Assembly (NCBI RefSeq): GCF_001746835.1
Contig: NZ_CP016094.1
Span: forward strand, 1-64,000
Length of the DNA stretch: 64,000 nucleotides
Direction of reading: 5' to 3'
DNA from: Lacunisphaera limnophila
Lineage (GTDB): Bacteria > Verrucomicrobiota > Verrucomicrobiia > Opitutales > Opitutaceae
The position numbers were made by a program, and so were the translations under genes. The notes beneath the pieces are model-generated. The model worked only from the letters and a program-made list of their open reading frames with translations. It ran no database searches and was not told the origin of the DNA. Of the stretch, positions 52,874-61,609 are shown in pieces. How positions within the stretch are numbered: position 1 is the stretch's first letter; every line of letters starts with the position of its first letter.

Positions 52874-54811
52874 ATGATCCCGCCCCGTTTCCCCTCCCTG
52901 TTGCGTTTCATCGCGCCCCTGCTGGGCCTCTTTTCCCTCGCGACCGCCGCCCCGCCGCCGGTCAGCGATTTTGTGAAATGGCCGGAGGTGAACGAAGTCC
53001 GCATCTCGGAAAACGGTCGCTATGTCGCCTTTCTCACCCCCAGCCAGGTCCGGTTCTTCGACCTCAACGTCTACGACACCCAAACCAAGGAATCGAAGAA
53101 GTTCGATCTCGGCGGCGACGACGTCACCGACTTTTTCTGGATCGGCGGCGACCGCATGGTGATCACCACCGAGAACCGGCCGAATTACCGCGGACGCAAG
53201 CAGGTCTTCGATGTCAAGCAGGGCAAGGTGACCGCCAACCTGACCTACGAGCGACAATTCTTCCAGCTCATCAGCAGCCTCCGCCGGGACCCGAATCTCT
53301 TTGTGGCCCGGTTCTTCGACGATGGCCGCGGCTCGGCCGGCCTCGCGGTCATCAGCACCCGGCTCCGCCCCAAGGTCATGGCCGGACAGGACAACTCCCG
53401 TTTCAACGTCAAGGAATGGATCGACCTCCCCAAGGGCGAGTTCCACGGGGCGGCCACCGACCACGAGGGTGAGGTCCGGGTCGCCGCCGTCTACTCCGAC
53501 AAAAAACTCCGGTTCCACTACCGCGCCGGCCCGAAGGAGAAATGGATCGAACTCCCCTTCCACTACGAGACCACCAGCGTCATCGGTTTCACGCCCGATC
53601 CGGATCTGCTCTACGTCGCCCACTACGCCGAGGAGGCCAAAAGCAGCCGGTTGCATCGCTACCGCGTGAGCACCGGCGATTTTGGCCCGCCGCTCTTCGA
53701 GGACGCCACGTACGCCATGAACGACGCCGAGTTGTTCCAGGTCCGCCAGGCCGATGGCTCGGTCCGCACCGCCGCCCTCGGCTACCATCGTGATCTCTAC
53801 ACCCAGCTCGCGATCGATCCGCTCTTCGCCGAGATCCAGACCGCCATCCAGGCGAAGCTGCCCGGGCGGCAGAATCTCATCGTCGATTGCGACCAGGCCA
53901 TGCAGACCTTCGTCGTCGCCTCGTCGAACGGGCGCGAACCCAGCCGCTATGTGATCTACCGGCATGACACCAAGGCCTTCCTGCCCCTCCCGGCCCCGAC
54001 GCCCTGGTTCAAGCCCGCCGAGATGAGCGTGCAGCGCCCGATCAAGTTCACCGCCCGCGACGGGCTGGTACTCGAAGGCTACCTCTCCCTCCCCGCCCCG
54101 GCAGCCGACGGCAGCAAACCCCCTCTGGTGGTCTACGCCCACGGCGGCCCCTGGGCTCGCGACACCTGGGGCTACAACTCCGACGCCCAGTTCCTGACTT
54201 CCCGCGGTTATGCCGTCTTTCAACCCAACTACCGGGGCTCGACCGGTTACGCCAAGGCCGTCTCGAAGGACGATGATTTCGAGTTCCGCAAGATGCACGA
54301 TGACGTGACCGACGGTGTGAAACACCTCGTCGCGCAGGGCCTCGTGGACGGAAAACGCCTCGCCATCTATGGCGGCAGTTTCGGCGGCTACCTCGCCGTC
54401 GCCGGCGTGGCCTTCGAACCCGATCTCTACCGCTGCGCCGTCACCTTCGCCGGGGTCTTCGACTGGAAGCAACTGGTGAAGCAATCCTGGGCCCAGTCCG
54501 ACGACGACCGGTTCAACTACGACCGCCTGCTCGAGAAACTCGGCGACCCGGCCACCCAGCAGGAGCGCTTCCAGAACATCTCCCCCATCGCCCACATCGC
54601 CGCGGTCAAGGCGCCGGTGCTCGTGATCCATGGCAAGCTGGATACCACCGTGGAATACCAGCAGTCCACCCGCTTGCTCTCGGAGTTGGAGCAACGGAAG
54701 GTGCCGCACGAGCAGCTGTTTTTCGACACGGAGTTCCACGGCTTTTCCGAGCGGGAGAACTACCAGAAATTCCTCACCGCCCTGGAGAAATTCCTCGCCC
54801 AGCATCTCTGA
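52874..54811 (+). CDS. S9-family prolyl oligopeptidase-like peptidase
   Basis: 645 residues with a signal peptide (about 1-26, ending SLATA). Seen: a beta-propeller-like N-terminal half (30-370), and an alpha/beta-hydrolase C-terminal domain with the nucleophile in GGSFGGYL (serine 502), aspartate 590 in HGKLDTTVEY and histidine 622 in EFHGF, so the triad is intact. It is predicted to be a periplasmic dipeptidyl- or acylaminoacyl-peptidase. The ATG at 52874 was chosen because the upstream frame runs through a repeat region. Its stop overlaps the next start by one base. Confidence 0.93.
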   Translation: MIPPRFPSLLRFIAPLLGLFSLATAAPPPVSDFVKWPEVNEVRISENGRYVAFLTPSQVRFFDLNVYDTQTKESKKFDLGGDDVTDFFWIGGDRMVITTENRPNYRGRKQVFDVKQGKVTANLTYERQFFQLISSLRRDPNLFVARFFDDGRGSAGLAVISTRLRPKVMAGQDNSRFNVKEWIDLPKGEFHGAATDHEGEVRVAAVYSDKKLRFHYRAGPKEKWIELPFHYETTSVIGFTPDPDLLYVAHYAEEAKSSRLHRYRVSTGDFGPPLFEDATYAMNDAELFQVRQADGSVRTAALGYHRDLYTQLAIDPLFAEIQTAIQAKLPGRQNLIVDCDQAMQTFVVASSNGREPSRYVIYRHDTKAFLPLPAPTPWFKPAEMSVQRPIKFTARDGLVLEGYLSLPAPAADGSKPPLVVYAHGGPWARDTWGYNSDAQFLTSRGYAVFQPNYRGSTGYAKAVSKDDDFEFRKMHDDVTDGVKHLVAQGLVDGKRLAIYGGSFGGYLAVAGVAFEPDLYRCAVTFAGVFDWKQLVKQSWAQSDDDRFNYDRLLEKLGDPATQQERFQNISPIAHIAAVKAPVLVIHGKLDTTVEYQQSTRLLSELEQRKVPHEQLFFDTEFHGFSERENYQKFLTALEKFLAQHL

Positions 54812-56412
54812 TGCCCGAAACCCGCCCAGCGTCCGCCCCCTTCCTGCGCCCCGGCCTCGCCTTTGCTTTCGCCACGGTCGCCTTTGTCTGGTGGCGGGTC
54901 TCGGAAAATACCGCCGACAACGATCTCTGGGGCCATGTCCTCTACGGCCAGCGCATGCTCCACCTCGGGGGACTCGAAACCGTCGAGACGCTCTCCTGGT
55001 CGGCCGCCGGCCAGCCCTGGATCAACCATGAGGTCCTCGCCGAGGTGATCCTCGGCTTGACCCACCGTCTGGCCGGCGGCTCCGGGCTGTGGTGGCTCAT
55101 GATCGGCCTCGCCACCCTCACCCTCGGCGGGGCCGGGCGGGCCGGCGCCGGCCGCACCGCTCCGCAACAGCTCACCGCCCTCGGACTGCTCGCGCTCTGC
55201 GGCAACAGCATCGCCCTCGGCTATGCCGTGCGGCCGCAACTGTTCACCCTGCTCGCGTTTGTCGTGCTGCTGACTGCGTTGCGCCGGTTTCTGGACGGGC
55301 GACTGCGCTGGGGCTTCGTGCCGCCGCTCCTGCTCGCGGTCTGGGTCAACACCCACGGCGGCTTCCTCGCCGGCTGGCTCATCGCCGCGGTGATCCTCGG
55401 CACCGAGTTCATCTTCGGTTTCATTCCATCCTTACCGCCGTGGCTTCGCTCCACTCCCGCCACCCTTTCGCGCCCAGTCCTCCTTGCCGCGGGTGCCGCC
55501 GGCACGCTTGCCCTCCTCGCCAATCCTTGGGGCGCCCACCTCGTGATCTGGACGCTGGAAACCCTGCAGCTGCCCCGCCCTGACATCACCGAGTGGCACC
55601 CCACGACCCTGAGCGCCGCCACCGTGCCCTTTTACTTTACGATCGGTCTTGGTCTCGTCGCCTGGATTCTCACGCGCCAACCGCGCCGGCTCGGGGAGAT
55701 GGTCGCGTGGGGCCTCCTCGCCTTCTTTGCCCTCCGCCACCAGCGCCACGCCCCCCTCTTCGGCCTGGCCACCGTCATGCTGCTGCCGGCCCATGTGCTG
55801 GATCTGCTGCAACGTCTCGCCCCGGCGACCCAAGGCCTCCGTGCCGCTCTCGCCCGGCCCGCGCTCCGCGGCGCGCTTGTGTTGTTACTGTTCGTCGGCG
55901 GCGCCTGGTGCCTGCGGTCCAGCGTCACCGCCCCGCGCCTCCACCCCTTCCGCATGGAAGTGCCCCGCGATCTCTATCCCGTCGCGGCCCTCGACCATAT
56001 CCGCACCCATCGCCTGAACGGCAACACGATCACCTTCTTCGACTGGGGCCAGCAGGTGCTGTGGGAACTGCCCGACAACCCCGTCTCCTTCGACGGCCGC
56101 CTCGACACCGTTTACCCCACGCCCCTCATGGACGCCCACTGGCGCCTTTACGCCGGCGAAGAACCCGGCCCCTCGCTTCCCCTCGACCAGGCCCGCGTGG
56201 CCCTGCTGCCTACCGGCTCCGGCGGAGTCAGGCTACTGCTCACCCGGGGCTGGCTCATGACCTACGAGGACCCGCTCGCCACCGTGCTGATCCGACCGGT
56301 GGGCAATGTTTCCGCACGACCGGTGCTCCAACGTGCCGGCGTCGAGGCCATCACCGGCTCCGTCCCTTTCCCCGACACCCCGCCGGTCCTCGCGACCCGC
56401 TTTCCCCGATGA
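54811..56412 (+). CDS. Multi-pass membrane protein with acidic first loop (GT-C-like)
   Basis: 533 residues. Seen: about ten hydrophobic segments in the first 370 residues, a first extracytoplasmic loop with TADNDLWGHVLYGQRML and PWINHEVLAEVIL, and a C-terminal extracytoplasmic part (about 370-533) with FDWGQQVLWELPDNPVSFDGR. The D-N-D plus conserved H/E arrangement is typical of GT-C-type polyprenyl-linked glycosyltransferases, but no family is certain. It overlaps both neighbours by one and four bases, so it belongs to a translationally coupled three-gene unit. Confidence 0.75.
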   Translation: MPETRPASAPFLRPGLAFAFATVAFVWWRVSENTADNDLWGHVLYGQRMLHLGGLETVETLSWSAAGQPWINHEVLAEVILGLTHRLAGGSGLWWLMIGLATLTLGGAGRAGAGRTAPQQLTALGLLALCGNSIALGYAVRPQLFTLLAFVVLLTALRRFLDGRLRWGFVPPLLLAVWVNTHGGFLAGWLIAAVILGTEFIFGFIPSLPPWLRSTPATLSRPVLLAAGAAGTLALLANPWGAHLVIWTLETLQLPRPDITEWHPTTLSAATVPFYFTIGLGLVAWILTRQPRRLGEMVAWGLLAFFALRHQRHAPLFGLATVMLLPAHVLDLLQRLAPATQGLRAALARPALRGALVLLLFVGGAWCLRSSVTAPRLHPFRMEVPRDLYPVAALDHIRTHRLNGNTITFFDWGQQVLWELPDNPVSFDGRLDTVYPTPLMDAHWRLYAGEEPGPSLPLDQARVALLPTGSGGVRLLLTRGWLMTYEDPLATVLIRPVGNVSARPVLQRAGVEAITGSVPFPDTPPVLATRFPR

Positions 56413-57185
56413 GTCCCGACCCTAACCTCAGCAAAGTCACGGGCGCCACCGTCCGCGACGACTTCAACGCCATCAACACGGTGCTCCACTACACGCGCGC
56501 CGCGCACTTCATCGGCCTGTGGAAATCCGAGCTGGCCCTCATCCAGCGCTATTTCCCCGACGTGAACGCCCGCCTGCTCGAGGCCGGTTGCGGCGCCGGC
56601 CGCGTGGCCGTGGGCCTCTGGCATCAAGGCTACCGCGACGTGGTCGCCTTCGACTTCGCCTCCGAGCTCGTCGAACAGGCCGAGAACCTCGCCCAGGAAC
56701 AGGGCATCACCGGCCTCACCTTCCTCCAAGCCGACGCCACGCGGCTCGACCAATGTCCCGCCATAAGCGACCTGTCGTTCGACGGGGTCCTCTTCATGTT
56801 CAACGGCCTGATGCAGATTCCGGGACGCGAGAGCCGCCGCCAGGCGATGCGCGCGTTGCACCGCGCCTGCCGGCCGGGCGCGCCTTTCATCTACACGACC
56901 CACGACCGCGAGGACCCGGCCGACCTGAAGGAGTGGGCCAAGGAAGCCGCGCGCTGGGCCAAGGGGGAACAGAATCCCCGCCTGCTCGAGTTTGGTGACC
57001 GCTACTTCACCGACGACACTGGCAACACCTTCATGCACCTGCCCGACCGCAAGGAGGTGCTCGAGGACATGGCCGCCACCGGCTGGACCCACGTCTTCGA
57101 TGCCACCCGCAACGATCTCGCCAGCGAAACCCCCAAGGTCCGCAATTTCTCCGACAACTGCCGCTTCTGGGTCGCCCGGAAATAA
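56409..57185 (+). CDS. Class I SAM-dependent methyltransferase
   Basis: 258 residues from the ATG at 56409; a long upstream extension of the same frame overlaps the membrane protein gene and is spurious. Seen: motif I LLEAGCGAGRVAVGL, an acidic motif II region VVAFDFASELVEQA, motif III-IV FLQADATRLDQC and LSFDGVLFMFNGLMQIPG, and a C-terminal DKRKEVLEDMAATGW-like segment. It resembles small-molecule or ubiquinone-type methyltransferases; the acceptor is unknown. The ATGA overlap with the gene before it shows coupling. Confidence 0.9.
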   Translation: MSPDPNLSKVTGATVRDDFNAINTVLHYTRAAHFIGLWKSELALIQRYFPDVNARLLEAGCGAGRVAVGLWHQGYRDVVAFDFASELVEQAENLAQEQGITGLTFLQADATRLDQCPAISDLSFDGVLFMFNGLMQIPGRESRRQAMRALHRACRPGAPFIYTTHDREDPADLKEWAKEAARWAKGEQNPRLLEFGDRYFTDDTGNTFMHLPDRKEVLEDMAATGWTHVFDATRNDLASETPKVRNFSDNCRFWVARK

Positions 57186-57269
57186 GTCGCCCGCCTTCAA
57201 ACCGCTTCATCCTCCGCCTGCCGCCGAAAAGATTCTAGCCGTCGCCGTCCGCCCTGTTAACCTGCCCCC

Positions 57270-57761
57270 ATGAAATTTCTGACCACCCTTGCCCTGTGCG
57301 CCCTCGTGGCCACGGCCCACGCCGCCGATCCGGAATACCCCAAGCAGGGACCCGACCTCTACGACACGCAGGCCGACGGCACCGCCCAGATCGCCGCCGC
57401 CCTGACGCAAGCCAAGGCGGAGCACAAGCACGTGCTCTTGAAGCTCGGCGCCAACTGGTGCATCTGGTGCCGCCGCCTCAGCGAAGCCTTCCACCGCCAC
57501 GACGCCGTGGCACAGAAACTGGCCGCCGATTACGTCGTCGTGCTCATCGACATGAACCAGCGCGACGGCCGCAAGCGCAACCTCGCCGTCAACGAGCGCT
57601 ACGGCAACCCCATCCAAAACGGCTACCCCGTGCTGCTCGTGCTCGACGCCGACGGCAACCTGCTCACCACCCAGGAAACCGGCGCGCTCGAGGACGGCGG
57701 TAAGGGTCATGACCCGGAGAAGATCCTCGCCTTCCTCCGGCGCTGGGCTCCGGCTCGCTGA
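57270..57761 (+). CDS. Periplasmic thioredoxin-fold protein
   Basis: 163 residues. Seen: a signal peptide (1-18, ALCALVATAHA), and a thioredoxin-like domain with the redox pair in NWCIWCRR (cysteines 64 and 67) and the cis-proline region NGYPVLLVLDADG. The tryptophan between the cysteines (C-I-W-C) makes it a thioredoxin_7-type variant rather than a DsbA or TlpA. Predicted to reduce or transfer disulphides in the periplasm. It stands alone between the methyltransferase and hydrolase genes. Confidence 0.9.
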   Translation: MKFLTTLALCALVATAHAADPEYPKQGPDLYDTQADGTAQIAAALTQAKAEHKHVLLKLGANWCIWCRRLSEAFHRHDAVAQKLAADYVVVLIDMNQRDGRKRNLAVNERYGNPIQNGYPVLLVLDADGNLLTTQETGALEDGGKGHDPEKILAFLRRWAPAR

Positions 57762-57831
57762 GGGACGCGCGTTTTTCGCACAAACGATCAAGCCCCGCGC
57801 CCGCCGGATCTGCTAGGCTGCCGGTCATCCC

Positions 57832-58689
57832 ATGCATTCCGGTTTCCAGCACCTGCCGATTCCCGAACCCACCTCCGGCGGCTCCTTCCCAGCCATCGTC
57901 CAATATCCCACGACCCAGCCCGCGGCCGGCGTGTCCATCGGACCCTTCAACTGGGAGGCGACCCTCGACGCTACGCCCGCCCCGGGCCGCTTTCCGGTCT
58001 GCCTGATCGCCCACGGCGCCGGCGGATCCCACCTGCTCTATCGCGAGATCGCCACCCACCTCGCCCGCTCGGGCTGGATCGTGGTGTGTCCGGAGGCCCC
58101 GCGCGACAACCGCAACGACAACTCCCTTGCTTACACCGACGAGGCGGTGACGAACCGATGCCGCCAACTCTCGCAAACCTTGGACGCCCTCCTCGGTCAC
58201 CCGACCTTCGGCCCGGCGGCGAATCCCCAGCGCGTGGGCCTCGTGGGCCACTCCCTCGGCGGCTGTGCCGCGCTCGCCCTGGCCGGCGGCCAACCCTGGT
58301 CCCGCAACCGTACGCCCATTCCCGTCCAACCTGACCCGCGGTTCCAGGCCGCCGTGCTGCTGGCGCCGGCCACCGGCTACTACCGCGGCCCGGACGCCCT
58401 GGCCAGGGTCTCGGGCCGGTTCCTGGTCCTCGCCGGCGAAAAGGATGACGTGACGCCGGCCGAGGCCATCCGCCAGGACCTGCGCCCGCTGCCGGCGGCG
58501 GCCGCCGGCGAGTTCGTCGTCGTCCGCGGCGCGGGACATTACTCCTTCCTCAGCCCGTTTCCGGCGATGATGCGCCGCCCGGATTTTCCGCCCGGTCAGG
58601 ATCCGGACGGCTTTGACCGGCCGCAGTTCCACACCGAGCTGCCCGGCTTGATCGAATCCTTTCTCAGCCGTTCGCTGCCGGACGCCTGA
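57832..58689 (+). CDS. Alpha/beta hydrolase (dienelactone hydrolase/PAF-acetylhydrolase-like)
   Basis: 285 residues. Seen: an early FPVCLIAHGAGGSHLLYREIATHLA block that forms the oxyanion region, the nucleophile serine 141 in GHSLGGCAALA, an aspartate in VLAGEKDDVTPAEA and a histidine in GAGHYSF. The N-terminal 40 residues resemble the PAF-acetylhydrolase-like or dienelactone hydrolase subgroup. There is no signal peptide, so it is cytosolic. The substrate is unknown. It lies 22 bases upstream of the AraC-type regulator gene and may be its target or partner. Confidence 0.9.
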   Translation: MHSGFQHLPIPEPTSGGSFPAIVQYPTTQPAAGVSIGPFNWEATLDATPAPGRFPVCLIAHGAGGSHLLYREIATHLARSGWIVVCPEAPRDNRNDNSLAYTDEAVTNRCRQLSQTLDALLGHPTFGPAANPQRVGLVGHSLGGCAALALAGGQPWSRNRTPIPVQPDPRFQAAVLLAPATGYYRGPDALARVSGRFLVLAGEKDDVTPAEAIRQDLRPLPAAAAGEFVVVRGAGHYSFLSPFPAMMRRPDFPPGQDPDGFDRPQFHTELPGLIESFLSRSLPDA

Positions 58690-58711
58690 AACCGCGCATC
58701 CTTTCGGGCCG

Positions 58712-59617
58712 ATGAACCACTACCGCCAGGCCGTCCTCCGCAGCCTCGACACCATCGAGCAGGGGCTCCGCCGCCCGCTGGCGCTGCACGCGCTGGCCCG
58801 CCGCGCCGGCTTTTCCCTCTGGCATTTTCACCGTATCTTCGCCGAGCACACCGGCGAGTCCCTCGGCTCCTACCTGCGCAAGCGCCGCCTCACCGCCGCG
58901 GCTGGGGAACTCGCCCGGTCGGACCGCAGCGTGCTCGATGTGGCCCTCGACTACCAGTTCGAGTCCCACGAGGCCTTCACCCGCGCCTTCAAGGCCGCGT
59001 TCGATGCCACCCCGAGCGAGTTTCGCCGCACCGGCAAGCTGGCCTGGCTGCGCACCCGCCCGGAAATCACCCCCGCCCGCCTCCACGCCCTCCCCACCCA
59101 GACCACGATGAAACCCCGGATCGTCTCCCTCCCCGCCCTAAATCTGCTCGGCTTGAGCGCCCGCTTCGTGCCGCCGCTGTCCCCCGCGGCCGACAACCTC
59201 GACGTGGTGCCCAAACTCTACGAACGCTTCTGCCCGCTCATCCCCGGCCTCCCGGCCATGCTGGACCAATATATCTACGGCGCGGCCCGCTACCCCACGG
59301 ATCGCGCCGGCGCGAATCCGGACGAGCGCGAATACCTGGCCTCCATCAACGTCGCCGCGGGCACCAAGCCAAAAAAACCGCTGGTGCTCTGGTCGATCCC
59401 CGCCGGCACCTACGCCTGCTTCACCCACCGCGGCCCCATCGCCCGGTTCGGCGAAACCATCCACTACGTCTTCGGCACCTGGCTGCCGCGCTCCAAATTC
59501 ATCCACGGGGACGGCCCCAACCTCGACCGCCAGGACGAGCGTTTCGGCGACGGCGGCCCCGACAGCGAATTCGATTTCCTGATCCCGGTGAAACCCAAAC
59601 CCGCGCGCCGGCAGTAG
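58712..59617 (+). CDS. AraC-type regulator with GyrI-like effector domain
   Basis: 301 residues. Seen: an N-terminal AraC DNA-binding domain with two helix-turn-helices (about 8-105, HALARRAGFSLWHFHRIF and DVALDYQFESHEAFTRAFKA), then a GyrI-like small-molecule-binding domain (about 130-298, KPRIVSLPALNLLGLSARF). This Rob/SoxS-like architecture senses hydrophobic compounds. It probably controls the hydrolase gene or itself. The stop TAG overlaps the GGACCGGTCTCC repeat at 59617. Confidence 0.92.
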   Translation: MNHYRQAVLRSLDTIEQGLRRPLALHALARRAGFSLWHFHRIFAEHTGESLGSYLRKRRLTAAAGELARSDRSVLDVALDYQFESHEAFTRAFKAAFDATPSEFRRTGKLAWLRTRPEITPARLHALPTQTTMKPRIVSLPALNLLGLSARFVPPLSPAADNLDVVPKLYERFCPLIPGLPAMLDQYIYGAARYPTDRAGANPDEREYLASINVAAGTKPKKPLVLWSIPAGTYACFTHRGPIARFGETIHYVFGTWLPRSKFIHGDGPNLDRQDERFGDGGPDSEFDFLIPVKPKPARRQ

Positions 59618-59637
59618 GACCGGTCTCCGACTGGTCC
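59617..59637. repeat. GGACCGGTCTCC repeat, copy 3
   Basis: The hairpin GGACCGGTCTCCGACTGGTC starts at 59617, so the AraC-type gene's TAG stop is part of TAGGACCGG. It is the third copy of this family in the window. Confidence 0.6.
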
Positions 59638-59699
59638 CTGCCTTGGTCCGTCCGGTGCACGACGCCGCTCGCGGCGACCGTTGCCCACGTCCCCCGCTT

Positions 59700-60743
59700 T
59701 CACCGCGGCCGCACGACCTCCAGCTGCCCGGCCGCCGCCAGGCTGATGCCCTCAAGCCGGTTGTCCTTCACCAGCGAATCCTCCAGCCGGTTCGGCGTGC
59801 AGGAGGCGTCGTTGACGCGGATGCCCTGCGTGCCGTTGCCGGTGATCGTGACGCCGCTGAAACGGTTGTCCCGGCAGGCCGTGCCCGGGAGCTCGCGGGT
59901 CTCCGCCAGAAACACGCCCTGCTCACCGTTGTTGGCCAGCGTGACCCGCTCAAACAGGTTGTGATTGGAGTCGCGCATGAAGATGCCCTGGCTGCCGTTG
60001 TCGCTCGCGATGGAATCCGTGATCCGATTGCGGTTGAAGCGCCAGTCGAAGGAAAAACCCGCGCTGCGGTTGTGGTGCAGGTTCAGCCGCGTGAAATCGC
60101 TGTCCTCGGTCTCATAGGCGGCGAGGCCGTCAAACTCGTTCTCGTAGGCCTCGAGCCGGTCGATCCGCACGCGGCGGCAATCCTTCTCCAGCACCACCCC
60201 GCCCGAACGCGCCCGGCGGGTGACCACGTCCTCGACGAGGATGTCCTCCGCGCCCCGGATCGTCAGGCCGTTGTTGCGCAGGGCGGTCAGGTGGCTCTCG
60301 TCGCAGGGCCCGCCATAGCACTCGAACTGCTGCTCGGTCCGGTTGCCATCCATCAGCAGCCGCCGCACCGTCACGCGCCGCACGCGCCGGTCGACCGGGG
60401 TGGCCGGGCTGCCCACCAGGACCACCGGACAATTCGCGCGCGGGGCCAGGAAAAGGACGGTGGCGGGTCCCTGCCCGCGCAGCTCGATGTCATCCCGCGC
60501 GATCACGATCGGCCGCGTCAGGGTGAAGACGCCCGCCCCCAGCTCGACCACGCCGCCGTCCGGCGGCAGGCCGGCGAGCGCGGCCTGGATTCCCACCTCG
60601 CCGGCGGCGGCGGCCACCGGCACCCGGATCCGTTCGCCGGCCGCGGCCGATTCGCCCCGCAGGCTGGCCCCCAGCGTAAGACACCCGATCAGCCAGAGGA
60701 GAAAGTGCCCGCGGCGCGGGAGATGGGCGTGGAGGGGGCTCAT
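59700..60743 (-). CDS. Secreted right-handed beta-helix protein
   Basis: 347 residues from the ATG at 60743; the same frame stays open upstream but overlaps the GNAT gene and is not used. Seen: a signal peptide (about 1-28, LLWLIGCLTLGASL), then parallel-beta-helix repeats (about 60-347) such as VVELGAGVFTLTRPIVIARD and a run of coils with N-x-x-F-x-G-x-T and NNGxxGxxL patterns (GIFMRDSNHNLFERVTLANN, FSGVTITGNGTQGIRV). It resembles pectate-lyase-like or NosD-like folds that bind or cleave polysaccharides; the catalytic residues are not clear. Confidence 0.82.
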   Translation of the reverse strand: MSPLHAHLPRRGHFLLWLIGCLTLGASLRGESAAAGERIRVPVAAAAGEVGIQAALAGLPPDGGVVELGAGVFTLTRPIVIARDDIELRGQGPATVLFLAPRANCPVVLVGSPATPVDRRVRRVTVRRLLMDGNRTEQQFECYGGPCDESHLTALRNNGLTIRGAEDILVEDVVTRRARSGGVVLEKDCRRVRIDRLEAYENEFDGLAAYETEDSDFTRLNLHHNRSAGFSFDWRFNRNRITDSIASDNGSQGIFMRDSNHNLFERVTLANNGEQGVFLAETRELPGTACRDNRFSGVTITGNGTQGIRVNDASCTPNRLEDSLVKDNRLEGISLAAAGQLEVVRPR

Positions 60744-60793
60744 GCCGACGCCCTCAGCAAGACGGCCGGGACGCCGCACGGCCACACCGAAAT

Positions 60794-61390
60794 TCACCGC
60801 GCCAGTTTCGCCAGCAACCCCGCCTTCACGGCGGGCCACTCCTGGTCCGTGATGCTGAACATCGCCGTGTCGCGTTGGTAGCCGTCGTGCGGCCGGACCA
60901 GCTGCTTGCGCAGGATGCCCTCGAAGACCGCCCCCAGCCGCAGGATCGCGGTCCGCGACTGCGTGTTGTTGGCGTCGGTCTTCAACTGCACGCGCAGCGC
61001 GCCCCAGCCCTCGAAGGCCTGCCGGAGCATGAGGTACTTGGCCTCGGTGTTGACCGCGCTGCGCTGCGCCTCGGGCGCCAGCCAGGTCCAGCCGATCTCG
61101 AGGCCGCGATGCGGCCGGCGGATGTCGATGAAGCGGGTCGAGCCGACCACGCGGCCGTCGCTGCAGCGCACCGTGGCGTACGCCACCTCCGTGCCCGCCG
61201 CCTGCGCGCGCAGGGCCTCCTCGATCCAAGCCCCGACCGTCGCGACCGAGGCAAACGGCGGGATCAGCAGGTGGCGGAAGATCACCGGATCCCGGGCCGC
61301 CGCCAGGAGGCCCTCCGCGTGCGCCGGGGCCAGCGGTTCCAGGCGAACGGCACGGCCTTCCAGCAAAACCGGGCGGGGATCAAAGGTCAT
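60794..61390 (-). CDS. GNAT-family N-acetyltransferase
   Basis: 198 residues of the RimJ/RimL-like acetyltransferase_3 type. Seen: VRLEPLAPAHAEGLLAAARD, VVGSTRFIDIRRPHRGLEIGWTWLAPEAQRSAVNTEAKYL and RVQLKTDANNTQSRTAILRLGAVFEG, the usual acetyl-CoA binding region. It could modify a protein N-terminus, a ribosomal protein or a small molecule. It is upstream of, and on the same strand as, the beta-helix gene (50-base gap), so they may be co-transcribed. Confidence 0.92.
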   Translation of the reverse strand: MTFDPRPVLLEGRAVRLEPLAPAHAEGLLAAARDPVIFRHLLIPPFASVATVGAWIEEALRAQAAGTEVAYATVRCSDGRVVGSTRFIDIRRPHRGLEIGWTWLAPEAQRSAVNTEAKYLMLRQAFEGWGALRVQLKTDANNTQSRTAILRLGAVFEGILRKQLVRPHDGYQRDTAMFSITDQEWPAVKAGLLAKLAR

Positions 61391-61609
61391 GGCCCGACCT
61401 TAGCCGCCCGCCGCCCTCACCCAAGCCCGGATTGGCTGTAGCGGCCTGGAACGGACCCCAGTGTGACAGGGGGTTGGTCGCCGGCGGCCCAACGGGACCT
61501 CCGTCGGTCCCAGGCGCAAAATAAGCCATCCCCGCCCCCCTTCGCCCCCACCCTAATTTCTGCGCCGTCGCACTTGCCGCCGCCTCCCCGCCCTGCCAAG
61601 TTGCCCGCC

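Noticed and set aside
52780-52875. A tRNA-like stretch on the minus strand with GGTTCGATTCC
   Set aside because: A T-arm-like sequence is present, but no acceptor stem pairs with TCTATGG and no anticodon arm folds; at best a decayed fragment.
59624-59699. A possible terminator after the AraC-type gene
   Set aside because: The only hairpin there is the GGACCGGTCTCC repeat and no T-run follows it.
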